Positions 1-10,052 of a DNA stretch of 64,000 bases are shown here, piece by piece (position 1 is the first letter of the stretch; every line of letters starts with the position of its first letter). The DNA comes from Ligula intestinalis (lineage: Eukaryota; Platyhelminthes; Cestoda; Diphyllobothriidea; Diphyllobothriidae). The position numbers and the translations under genes are program-made. Location of the stretch: positions 15,055,583-15,119,582 of the forward strand of contig JAYGXS010000004.1 in the NCBI GenBank assembly GCA_036362985.1, written 5' to 3'. The notes beneath the pieces were generated by a model. That model was not told where the DNA came from. It worked only from the letters and a program-made list of their open reading frames with translations, and did no database searches.

Positions 1-559
1 CTGACATTTTAGACCTAACGCATGCGCGCAGTATGTCGAAGATTCTTTCGTCATCATCAAACCGGACCGGAGGTAAGCATTCAGAGAATATCTTAAAGGT
101 CCCTGCTCGAAACTTACCTTTACGATACAGATTATATAAGACAACTACCCGGCTTCTGTAAGTGTCGTTCTCTGCCGAAAACCTTTAAAGTTGCAATAAA
201 AGAATGAATTTAGAAAGACGGCAAATACGAGACCAGCACGGAGCCGCAAAACAACCACCGAGTAAGTCGCAAATTTAGCTCCTTATGGGGGCAATAACGG
301 TGTGTTGGGATTGACTACAGCGTACCCAAAGCGGCCGCATTGCAATTCCCTTGACACATACTTAGCACAACTTTTCCACATGTGCAGGCGCAAAACAGGC
401 GAGCCCCGAATTCTGTTAAGCACAACCGTACGCAAAAAACATGTTGGAATCTGTCCGCCGTTTTCAACCACAGATCGGATGCGGAGTTGCAAACCGACTT
501 AGAATAACTAACACAAATTAATTAAAGAGACTAGACGGCCAAATGTTGCGGCGTTTAAT
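1..559. other. 3' flank, nothing recognised
   Basis: Short open frames occur on both strands but none shows a recognisable domain or splice context. If PLE group B sequence continues upstream of position 560 it is too decayed for me to follow. Confidence 0.4.
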
Positions 560-870
560 GCATGGTGGTCGATTACCGCATCTGGTGCAGGTGCAAATAA
601 AGCAACTACGTTGGAGAACTTGGAAGGGCACTCCCTCCGCGGACAGTGGACTTTTCAATAGCGGTGTGGAGGAGGCGGGGAAGGGGATAGAAGACATCGA
701 ACACGGATCATTTTACGGGATCCAGCTACATTTTCAGTTTGATGAGGCCAAATGCTAGCAGGGGCTGACAGCCGATTGAGTCGTGAACTACGCTAGTTTT
801 GCTGCTCCAGCCCGCAATCAAATAATAAGCAAGTAATTCGCCAGCCTAATGTTTTACGATAGGTACTTGC
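560..870 (+). pseudogene. PLE group B fragment, GIY-YIG endonuclease remnant
   Basis: The plus strand reads through frameshifts and stops as a decayed C-terminal GIY-YIG domain of a Penelope-like element. The pieces are a YRIWCRC-like start, SNYVGE (the YVG half of the motif), then FQFDEAK, LAGADSRLSREL and SPQSNNK. The same order occurs in the better preserved group B copies at 48 kb and 58 kb on the minus strand. In PLEs this domain makes the nick used for target-primed reverse transcription. The upstream reverse transcriptase is not detectable, so this is a 5'-truncated, dead copy. Confidence 0.6.
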
Positions 871-2060
871 CCCGACAGAGAAACAAGACATGTGGGGGAG
901 ATTGTCAGTTAGCAGTCCCAGTGACAGCAATGCAAAATGGCTGAGTAGCTAACACGCAAAGAACCGACAATAGTGAAGGAGTTTCGGCAATTAACGACTC
1001 GAACGTGGATCATCAGCCAGCCATCAGCGCAGAAGAATGCAGAATTTCAGATCAGTCAAGCTCATGTTCAGGAAGCCAAGTTAGGAAAACGAACTTTGAC
1101 GACTATTAATCATCAGGCATATTCAAAAATACAAAGAAGGTTAGAAGGGAAAAAGTTTAAGCAACTAATCAATAGTAATTAAGGGAGACGTTTAAAGGGT
1201 TCACACGTTCACCATATCCATGCCACGAGACGGCATCTAGACAGCGACAGCACGCCTCCCAACCCAACGAGAAACAGGGTAATCGGGACGGCATGATCTA
1301 AATGTTGCACCCGTTCCTTCCCTCCCCAAGTCTGAGCCCGAATTATGACTATAACCTACACTTTTGATCCCTGAACACCTCTCATCTCCCCTGATCATAG
1401 TCACCAATTATAAGTTGCATAAACTTTTGTTAACTGTACCCTCTTTATGCATTTTTCTGATGATGATGTAGAATGGAAAACGTGTCTTTACGTAACTTGA
1501 CCTCCTGAAAACTTGCATGGTTATTATCACCGAACGTTAACTGAATTTTCTCCTGAGGGCGATTTCTTCGTCTTTTGAGCCGCTAAGTTATAAGTGTTCC
1601 GATTGACGGTGTCTAGCAGTTAGTTGCTGAACGTAAGTTGTCCATTTTAATTCATATTGAAATTGCATTTGAGTGCACCTTTAATGAAGGCATATAGGCA
1701 ACTACACAACAAGTCAGCAGAGATGGAAATATATTTAGTTTTTAACTGATAAATTAAATTATTTAGGGTTAAGAACGATTTCCACTGCAGTTGCGGCTTT
1801 TTGAACATATATTAACCAAACCCAATGGCTCATTTAGTTGCGCTTATTGCACATATTATGACTGTGTTGTATGTGAGAAGCTCAGAATATTCGAAGTAGA
1901 GGATTTTTATTCGTTGTATCTATTTATCTCTCGTGTTTTGGCTAAAGTACGCTGGCCAAAATGCATTATATTCTTATGGAATATGGATGCGTAATGTATC
2001 GTTTGATTGGCTGGTTGTGTTCAGCCCTAATGAGGCAGAAATCGTTTAATTCAGGCACTT
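871..2060. other. No recognisable gene
   Basis: Intergenic DNA. I see no domain, RNA gene or clear repeat. The 69-codon frame near 973 has no recognisable similarity and no splice context. Confidence 0.4.
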
Positions 2061-2240
2061 ATGTCTAGGTCTCCTTATAAAAAGGACTAAACAGTAGAAT
2101 ATGTCTAGTTCTCCTTATAAAAAGGACTAAATATCAGAATAGCAGAATGGCAGAATAAATAGGAGGACTCAATAGCAGAAAATAACAGAAGATAATAGCA
2201 GACTTAATAGCAGGACTTAATAGCAGAATACAACAATGGA
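2061..2240. repeat. 40-bp tandem duplication plus AATAGCAGA-type short repeats
   Basis: A 40-base unit beginning ATGTCTAG occurs twice back to back (2061-2100 and 2101-2140) with only a few differences. Each unit holds a small hairpin, TCCTTATAAAAAGGA. From 2141 to about 2235 there are imperfect iterations of a shorter motif around AATAGCAGA. It lies just downstream of the last recognised CARP exon. Confidence 0.85.
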
Positions 2241-2351
2241 AAAAAAATTAACCGATTTCTGTTCCATAACTAGTTGAGAGTCACAAGCGACGGTTGGGTA
2301 TAAAAATAGGCAGCCGCAAAAATATTTGCAGACTCGCATTTAAAAAAATTA

Positions 2352-2459
2352 TTACGCATTAGGTTGACACTTGAATAAGCTCAAAGGACATTTTGCTAAA
2401 ATGAAAAAAAAGGGAGGACATATAAGATAGAAGGAGGAGTCTGCATTCAATACACCCAC
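2352..2459 (-). other. Possible CARP C-terminal tail or short last intron
   Basis: After the exon ending at 2460 the frame stays open on the minus strand to a stop at 2352, adding a Cys- and Phe-rich tail. Alternatively GTGGGT at 2459 is a donor. A pyrimidine-rich acceptor, TTTTTTTTCATTTTAG, ends at 2396 and would make a 64-nt intron followed by four codons and a stop. A third possibility is a last exon outside the window. The sequence alone does not decide. Confidence 0.35.
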
Positions 2460-2585
2460 CTTAGGAAAGAAGTTAATATTTGTGCGCACCGAACGATTGT
2501 TCAGCGCATTAACCGGTCGGAAGTTATCAGCCATAGATGCCGACCATAAAGTTTTTTCAACTCGCAACTGACGCAGCGTTTTGAG
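2460..2585 (-). CDS. CA10: Carbonic anhydrase-related protein X/XI-like, C-terminal exon
   Basis: This 126-nt exon (42 codons, phase 0 at both ends) follows an acceptor TTTTTTCTAG and ends at AAG before GTGGGT. It encodes the C-terminal strand region of the carbonic anhydrase fold. The signature SMADNFRPVNALNNRSVRTN corresponds closely to the DNFRP-Q-LNNR-RTN segment of CA10/CA11 proteins, where active CAs have NWRPxQPLxxR. It is preceded by LKTLRQLRVEKTLWSA, which aligns without gaps to the helix before it. It joins in phase to the exon at 9898-10052, 7.3 kb upstream, across an intron holding several retroelement fossils. I am very sure it is an exon of this family; whether it is the last one is unclear. 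Confidence 0.9.
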
Positions 2586-3772
2586 CTAGAAAAAATTGAA
2601 AAAAGCATCGTTTTAATTGCCTTTAATGGTTTCGAATGCATTTATTAGAGAGGATTTGATAGCAAGGGTGAAACAGACAGCCATAGGTAAGTTTTTTAAG
2701 GCCTATATAAATTTTAGTTGACCCAATTTTTCAATAAAGCCTTTGATGTTTACCCCGGAAAACGTTATACAGACAGCTCTTACATCTGGTTATTAAATCT
2801 TCGAAAAATCGAGTAAAAATCGTAGACATATTTCTTTCCAGATGTTTGTTCGACTTTTCGAGTACTAAAAAATTTTATGCATTATTTTGCTCAGGTGAAT
2901 CAGTTTACTTTACTTGGCTTGGCTTACATGAGTTTGCGCCGAATTGCGTACTTAGCATCGAGGCCCAACTATAAAACTTTGTTTTTTTCCAGATTGCGTG
3001 CCATCTCTGCTCTAGGGGAGTACGGGCTTTTCTTAAGCATGATAGTATATTTGGAGTCAGTATATGTCACCATTACACTCGGACCAATTGCTTTTAACTG
3101 TGAATCGTATTTGGATTGGAAAATAATTACTTAAAGGAACACCAATTTTTTACATATACCTTGCAAATCTGCCTAAGGGTTAACTTTGAAGCACTTCACC
3201 TAATCATTAGCCTTATTGTATCACAGCAGAACACTCTAATTTGAAAAAAGGAATAAATGGTGGGCCTATAAAAATTTACATGAGAAATCACACAATGCCT
3301 CCTATTCAAGTTTTTGGGATGCTTTAAGATTCGCAAACCAGCGCTCACCAATAGCAATTTGAATTGACTGGGCTGCTGTTGAAAATTATTAAAATATAAT
3401 GCGATCTTTGAGAGAGCTTGATGCCTACAGCTCTCTTGGTAAAAGTTATTTCTGAAAATCTCGTTTTGCAAAATGGTTTCCTGTCATGTTGTTAAGTAAA
3501 CAGCGGGTTAACCTAAAAAAACATTTCCGATTCAGCGAAAAAGGTGCAGATTTCAAGGCGGTTTCGCACATATAATATTCCCAAAAGTGATTGTTTGCTG
3601 TTGATTTAAGTGGCTGACCCGCATCTGTAGAGCAAAACTGCCCTCAGTACGCCGGATAAGCCGTGGTCACCGAGCTCTCACCACATCCAGGTCAATTCAC
3701 CCCATATACGCTACTCACCTACTTGAAGGGGAGGTGTTGACAATGCGCATGTTTCAGACTGTTCTTCGATTA
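2586..3772 (-). other. CARP intron, 3' portion without recognised elements
   Basis: AT-rich intronic DNA on the sense (minus) strand. No domain or repeat is recognised. Open frames at 2877-3134 (+) and 3196-3471 (-) lack similarity and codon structure. Confidence 0.5.
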
Positions 3773-3865
3773 CCTATAATAAAGAATTCCCGAGAAAATC
3801 CAAAACTTCAGGCAAATAAAGCTCTTGTTCCAGTGATCGCATCTTCGTCTTCTGCTTAGAATGCC
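3773..3865 (+). mobile_element. PLE group B 3'-end module, plus orientation
   Basis: Beginning CCTATAATAAAGAATTCCCG, this has the hairpin plus TCAGG plus AATAAA arrangement of the group B 3' ends at 5274, 30801 (-), 48003 (-), 58161 (-) and 58902. It continues with CTTGTTCCAGTGATCGCATC and CTTCGTCTTCT, also shared. It is oriented opposite to the group B coding remnant just downstream, so the two are arranged as an inverted pair. Confidence 0.55.
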
Positions 3866-4560
3866 TCGAGCGTGAGCCGCCAAGCCGCCGACCATGACGC
3901 CGTGCACCTGGACAATGACCACATATCTCTCGCCAGATCTGATTGGTCCGTGTCTGTGATAAGTTGTTCGGCTCTTTCTCATCAAGTGAATGCACTAAAT
4001 ATACACTGTGCTTATGTGAGAATGACTTACTATGCGTGCATTTAGCTCTCCTTGAGTTCAATTGGGTTTAGGACAACAGACGGGGAAGTCACAGTCCGTG
4101 TTAATAACAAGAACCAGGCATGGCTCAAAGCAAATTGGAGACGCAGATTCTCACCTCCGATGGGGCATATGTTCACTGACTTGAAGCAGTTGTTTCAGCA
4201 GCTACTAACGCTGATGGAAGCTCTATCCGTTGAGCCATTCAATTTTATCGAGTACTGCATTGGCCAACTTGAGCTGTAGCGCCGAATATGAATTGGACAG
4301 GTCATTGCCCCTGCTTATAAACTGGGGTTTCGTGAACCACGACCCAAGTAATTCGCGACTCACGCGACTGTGATCTTTCGCTAGAAAGTCGGTCTCAACG
4401 GGAAGTCGCTACTTTGGCGAACGTATAGGCCCACATGTCGCCAGACGACAGCGACAGGAAGTCAGATGGCCGAGCAATCATCACGTCCTATTCGGCTACG
4501 TGTGCTTAAAGTGCATCAGGTCACGGCGCGCACGCCTGCCATCAAGCAATAAGCGCACAA
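3866..4560 (-). pseudogene. PLE group B fragment, GIY-YIG C-terminal part
   Basis: On the minus strand, in frame around 4390-4300, the sequence reads FLAKDHSRVSRELLGSWFTK then PQFISRGND and LSNSYSALQLKLA. This is the post-catalytic half of the group B GIY-YIG domain (compare NRLSREILEPWFTGPQFITK at 48.4 kb). No intact frame remains. It lies within the CARP intron in sense orientation. Confidence 0.6.
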
Positions 4561-4628
4561 ACGGGCAATTAGGGAAGGAGTCCTTAATTGTCATGAGTGT
4601 GTATTAGCATAATGACTGTGTTTTATAA

Positions 4629-5260
4629 ATGCTGCTACTCGCTGTGACTGAGAGTATGCAGTTTGCATGCAGTTGCAAATGCAAATACATCGGGCGCGCG
4701 CAAAAGCAGTCGGCAACGCGGTCAGCTGAACATATGCCAAAAAGGTTGCTCGGGGCGGCAAATAAAATACCCAGGGGTTCAATCGTAAAACATCTAGTGG
4801 ACAATGGCTATAGGGTCGAACAATGAACAGCATTTATGGTCGTAATTCTGAAGATGACTGGGCGTCTCTTACGATTTGCGGAGACTGCTGCAATTCGAAG
4901 AAGAAAACCTAAACTCTCTACGGAGCTGGAGCATGTGGTAACGATGGATAAACCCATTCTTTTTTCCGTCTTCGCCCGTGCCTTATGACCGACTGCTGCC
5001 TTTCCTTCACGCCCCTCCTTAAATCACGATTCAAGGCGTTCACTCTGCCTTGCTGTGATAACTACTCCCCCCTTCTCAACCCCTGACCGTACACGCACAC
5101 CAAAGCCTACTCTATTTACCTATAAAGTTCACCCCTTCTAGGTTGATACCTAATTCAACAGTTCATTTATCTTATGATCGTTTGCAGTTGAAACAGAGGT
5201 TGCGAAATTGTATGACGACAGTAAATTCTGCTAGTCTTTAGACCTTTCGTTTGTTCATGT
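4629..5260 (+). pseudogene. PLE group A2 fragment, GIY-YIG domain and 3' UTR
   Basis: The plus frame from 4629 gives FACSCKCKYIGRAQKQ (the YIG half of GIY-YIG), then EHMPKRLLGAANKI and GSIVKHLVDNGYRVEQ, followed out of frame by GRLLRFAETAAIRRRKP. KHLVD-GH-VDQ and LRFAEAAA-RR are shared with the copies at 13.8 and 15.0 kb. The C-rich trailer (CCTTATGACCGACTGCTGCC) and the AT-rich end near 5230 match the 3' UTR of those copies. The element is 5'-truncated and frameshifted. Confidence 0.7.
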
Positions 5261-5269
5261 TTCTAGTTT

Positions 5270-5420
5270 GTTTCTGATTAAGGATCCGCGACAAATTTTG
5301 AAACGTGAGGTGAATAAGTCTTGTACCGGCGATCACATGTGCTTCCTCTCAATTTATTCCTGGGACTCGAATGTTCGCTTGTATTGGCAATGCCTCGTAT
5401 TTGTCCGTGACCCCTGTCAC
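5270..5420 (+). mobile_element. PLE group B 3'-end module with hammerhead-like core
   Basis: CTGATTA at 5274 is followed by a weak stem, then GAAACGTGAGGTGAATAAG, TTCCTCTCAATTTATTCC and TGGGACTCGAATGTTCGCTT. The last block recurs at 40.8 kb (+), 47.93 kb (-) and 51.3 kb (-). It sits directly after the A2 fragment and before the gypsy remnant. Confidence 0.6.
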
Positions 5421-5497
5421 CCAAGAATGTTGCACTCCGGACAGCTCTTTTCTCCCAAGTGCAACAGATTAACTCATGCGAATTTCCGTAGCTGTTT

Positions 5498-8400
5498 GTG
5501 GAGTGTCAAGCACTGGGTACACTTGAACACGATTCGGCTATGATTCAAGATAGTCCGACTTCTTGCTCAGTCCATGAGGTCGCGGCAACAAGTCAAATCC
5601 GTGTATGCGGTCAAAGCAAGTCCTCCCCTTGCCGACACCGTGGCGTGTGGTCTTTTCATCGAGACTGTACGTTTCGCCAACATTGTTGTCAGAGCTGTAA
5701 CCAGGTAGGGCACGGTGATGTGTTCTGCCAGTTCTCAGCTTCTTTAGGCAAGCCTTTTTGCGCCCCTCTAGTGTGAAGCGCCTGTCCAAACCTCAGTCTC
5801 TTTTGGCAATTATTCGAGTGTTTTGGCCACTTTTCCGGTAATTTCAGTTGATCTCCAGCAGTTTGTTTATATGCTGCTCGATAGCTATGCAGTCCACCAA
5901 CAGCTAGACACTGCCTTGGACATCACCCTAATCTCTGAGAGACTCTGGCAGGCTCTGCTGCCCCACGATGCAGAAGACTTCTCAGTCAGCCACAAGCGCG
6001 TGTGGTGGTCTTGTCCAGTTAATGGGACAACTGCAAGGCTGTGTGTCCTTCCGCCGCATTACTTTTACACCAACTGGCCAAATCACCGACTGTTATTTCA
6101 AATTATTCCGTTTTAACTGGATTCAAGAAGTTGATTTGGTTAATTTATTACGCCGCATTGTTTGCAGTCAAGAGAATATTCCTGCAGTATCCTCAAACCC
6201 GGCCAAGTGCTCAACTGCTTCAGGACAGTCTGGTTCGTTCCTTAGGAACGTAAGTCGTGCTGCATACCCGTTCGGGAACTCGATCAGTCTTACGTCCAAG
6301 GAGACCAGGTCCGTATGCAGGCTTATCCCTTGCCGATTTTGAAATGAAAAAACTGGAGGAACTTGGAGTTATGTCGCTTGTGGACAACTCCACCCGGGCT
6401 AGTCCAGTCATTGTAGTTAAGCATGAGAATGGTTTGATACGCATCTGCGTGAACATTTTCACCGGTCTAAATGAGACTCTGGCGCCGAACTGCTATCTAC
6501 TGCGGTTCTCCAGCACTCTATTCAGCCTGCTGAATGGAAGCAGTCGATTTGCTTAGATATATCTGGTTGTTTCTGATAGAAGTATCTCCACAGTCGCGCG
6601 AATTGCTGACAATAAAAACTGCCATGATTATTCCCAGACTGCCCTTTGGTGTCAAGACCGCTCCATATCTGTTCTAGAAAAAGATGAATGGAATGCTCTT
6701 CGGCATTCCTGGTACGGCTTACTATCTGGTCAACATCAGCAACATGGCTCGTTTCCCGGAAAAAGAAACCTTAAGCTCGAATGTGCGCAGTGCTGGAACG
6801 CGTTCAGAAATATGTATTCCGCTTGCGGCCCAAGAGTTTTAATGTTTATTCAAGTGTTTCGGATTCATCTTTGACGAGCCTAGTCATTATCCAGATCCCG
6901 GGAATATTCATGTCATCAAGCGGATACCTGCACCTAAAGATTTGTCAAAACTTCGACCGTTCCTTGGATTAATCAGGTACAAAAGCGCCTTTATACCATT
7001 GCTGTATGACTTACGAGTCCCATTCAACTGCCTGCTGCAATAGAACGCTCCCTACCACTGGTCCTCCGAATGCGAAAAGCCTTTTCTCCACATGAAGTCG
7101 ATGCTGAGTTCGGATATGCTGTCCACACAATACGACCCGACACTGCCGATTATCGTGGCTGCAGCCGTCTTCAAGCCTGGCTTTGGTGCCATCGTTTCGG
7201 ATACTTTTCCCTAGGGGCCCAAAAAGGCGATCATGCATGCATTCCGATCTTTAACGCTAGCTAAGAAGAACTATGACCAAGGCCATAAAGATACATTCCT
7301 CATTAAATCTGACTTTAAGCCGTTCCACAACCTAATGTTGACTGATCACAAACCATTGCCAAAAATATTTGTCTCAAAGAAGGGCATTCCAGTCTTTTTA
7401 GCTAGCAGACTTCAACTTAGGGGCAGACATTCTTCTCGGTTAGGATTTAGACAGCCGTTAATGCCGCACTTTCAATTTCAGCCAGGCTGACGCCCTTTCC
7501 CGCCTTATCTGCAATTATACCCAATTGGAGAAGGACACCTTGAATGTTGCCATTTCGATTGAGGATGATGTACACCGTCAGCTTTCGAACGCGATACAAA
7601 ACGTACCTGAAACTGCCACCAATATCCAACGCGCTATTGATCAAGATCGCATTCGCCGCTAAACAATCACCAAAGTGCAGAAAAGTTGGCTAACCACTGC
7701 TCTTACTGACGATCTTTGCCAACTCATCCTGCGTCGAGCATCGCTATCTGTTGTTGATTCGTGCATCATGTTTGTAGACTGGGTGATGATTTTTCACTCA
7801 CTTTGACCTGTTGTACTATGCTTTTCCATTTGACTTACCCTGTACCAGTCGAATGAAGTAAAGTGCTCATAGTTTTTCCTAATGACCAGGTCTAAACAAG
7901 AACATCAACAAACTCGTTCGGCACTGTTCCCGATATCAACCAGCTTCCAAGAATGAAGTTCGTCAACCGTCAGTATCCTATCGAACACCGGATATGTCAT
8001 AAACACGCTTTTTCCGACTCACTTACCTAGTAGTGGTTGATGCCTGCTCTAAAATACCCGAGACTGCACCGTTGAATCCGCTAGCGACATCGACCAGCAT
8101 CGCTTTCGTACGACGCACCATGAGCCAACTTGACCTACCGAATGTTCTGATTTCAGCTACTGGTTCCCAATCAATCTGATTAATATTTGAAGATATCTAC
8201 AGCCAACACGACATCCAATGCCTTCGTTTCTCGCCCGACCATCGCCTACCTAACAGTTAGGTGGAAAGTTTTGTCGGTTTATTCAAGTGAGCCTTCGGTG
8301 ACTTCTGATGAGGTTATTCAGGCGTTTCTGTTTTCTCTTCTGCCGAAGTCATGATGGACCGGAAACTACGAACAATTTTCAAGCACTGCTTAATATTAAC

Positions 8401-8930
8401 TTACCGTCTCTCATGACAAGCTTCCCATCAGCACACCTGCCTTTGTTGGCGAGTATCGAGCTGCCAGCCCAGACAGGATTGAGGCAACAAAAACAGTGCA
8501 CAGAGGAAGCATGTCATTCGACGTGTGCGTCAGTGACGACATCTGGTGCTGTAAGGAGAACCGGACCTGGCGACGGCAGTACCCCTTCTCGACAGCCTGC
8601 TGGGCACCTTTGGAATTCCAGCAGGCCTGCCGATCCTTGAACGCAATGCTGCACCCCCTTTGGATGTGCCGATTTCGGTATAAGTTCATGGCTCCGTACC
8701 TTTAGACTGCAAACTGCCTTCAAGACGTCACACAAGCCGTGCTCGTCAAACAGCGCATCCCAAAGAGGCCTATCTACGCCATAAGTGGTCCGGGCCTTCT
8801 TTAAGTGGAGGTGTTGTGAATTTTTTAATTCCCACGATGAATCACCGCAAGTGCGTGAGCCACCACGCGGCCAGTGATAACTGCGACGATAACCTTTGAC
8901 AGTGGCCACAGATTTCTCATCAGATCTAAG
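5498..8930 (+). pseudogene. Decayed Ty3/gypsy LTR retrotransposon, gag-pol remnant
   Basis: Domains in the usual order survive in short frames. A gag zinc knuckle lies at 5687-5728 (CQSCNQVGHGDVFC, C-x2-C-x4-H-x4-C) after a second Cys/His cluster. An aspartic protease remnant has LDTALDITLIS near 5905. Reverse transcriptase start motifs (LEELGVMSLVD, ASPVIVVKHENGLIRICV, TGLNETL) lie at about 6350-6480. RNase H-like pieces fall at about 7070-7490. Integrase core pieces (VVDACSKIPETAPLN then LPNVLISATGSQ) lie at about 8030-8170, where the second catalytic Asp appears to be Ala. Many stops and frameshifts mean it is non-functional. It is antisense to CARP inside its 7.3-kb intron. No 5' LTR is seen. 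Confidence 0.8.
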
Positions 8931-9229
8931 TAGTTAATGTCTCTGCTATGTCATCGTGTCCTTTATCATCAAGCAAATGCAATGAGTACGCGCAGGTTGC
9001 TTGTGAGAATAACTTGCTCTCCTGCTAGTCTCGATTGCCATCTCTTTTTCTCCCGAGATGACTTTAGAAATAACAATGAAGCCAGCCCACATTTCCTGTT
9101 AATTAAAAGAACCAAGCGCGGATCATGACAAATGTTCATGCCTAATGTTCGTTTTTGGATTAAACAGTGCTGTTTTAATCGGCTTTTTATTACTGAAAGG
9201 AGGGCCCAACACTCGAGCCGTCCCCGAGG

Positions 9230-9665
9230 CACGATAACAAAGACGGACCACGTGAGACCGCCACTGACTAGGTTCTGAGGTCATGCATGACAAGGGCCAC
9301 GAAAAGAGGCATGCACCTGCTTGCGTCACAGAGAGCGCGACCGGTTACCTAAGGACACAATGGCAGAGGATTTCGGCTGCTTGTAGAGGCCACTTGTAAA
9401 GAACCAATGGGGAACAATGACTTCTGGCTCTTAAATATGCTGCCACCACTGAAACGCGGCACTCTGTCGCCGAGACGCGCTTCCGACGACCCGACATTCT
9501 ACTGCTGCTGGGGACACAGGACAAGCTGCCGAGACGAGACCGGCAACCGAAGACACGTTGCTGATGGACACACAGAAGACAGCGCTGATCAACAAGCAGA
9601 ACAAGTGACAGTAAAGTACTATCTGTCATCCTGTTCTGCCTTCTCTTCCTAATACGTAACTGGTG
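9230..9665 (+). mobile_element. Putative 3' LTR of the gypsy remnant
   Basis: The region follows the end of the integrase remnant and is clearly related to 41.66-42.17 kb. The shared blocks are GCGGCACTCT, CTGCCGAG then AGACCG, ACACAC, and the closing run TCCTG-TCTGCCTTC-TTTCCTAA. Two copies of a non-coding unit, one directly behind pol, is what a 3' LTR plus a solo LTR would look like. Boundaries and the terminal TG/CA were not fixed. Confidence 0.45.
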
Positions 9666-9897
9666 AATAGAAACAGTGTTGAAACAGGAACACACAAGGT
9701 TATACCATTTATGAAGTACTTTCAACATCCCAAAAGGACACGTTCGATTGTATCGGCAACCTCCAAACAGCCATTAGCACGACAAGTTTGATTATCTGCC
9801 TTTCTGGTTCCGTAATTAATAATTAAGACGCGGTCCTACGACTGTGACGTGATTAGACTCTTTCAGATATCCCTGAATTTAGCGAATACATTCTTAC

Positions 9898-10052
9898 CTC
9901 ACGTTCTGACACTTGTATAGCCATGTTGAGAATTATCCAAGTTATGGTTTCAGCGCAGCTGGGAAAGGGAAGCGAGCCTTCGTAGGTCATGTACTCATCG
10001 ATAGGGGGAATCAGAGCTTGCAATTCAATGCCTTTTAACTGGAACGTATTGC
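9898..10052 (-). CDS. CA10: Carbonic anhydrase-related protein X/XI-like, exon
   Basis: A 155-nt exon follows acceptor TTTTTCCAG and ends GAG before donor GTAAGA. It enters in phase 1 (completing a Gly codon) and leaves in phase 0. It encodes QLKGIELQALIPP, then YMTYEGSLPFPSCAETITW and IILNMAIQVSERE. This is the segment carrying the GSLTTPPC-E-V-W signature of active enzymes. Here the Thr-Thr pair before the first Pro is Pro-Phe, so the catalytic Thr199 position is also lost, consistent with a CA-related protein. Collinear with and in phase to the neighbouring exons. Confidence 0.93.

Noticed and set aside
4052..4279. A 75-codon plus-strand gene
   Set aside because: It lies on the opposite strand of the PLE group B tail between two group B segments. 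No homology and no splice context.
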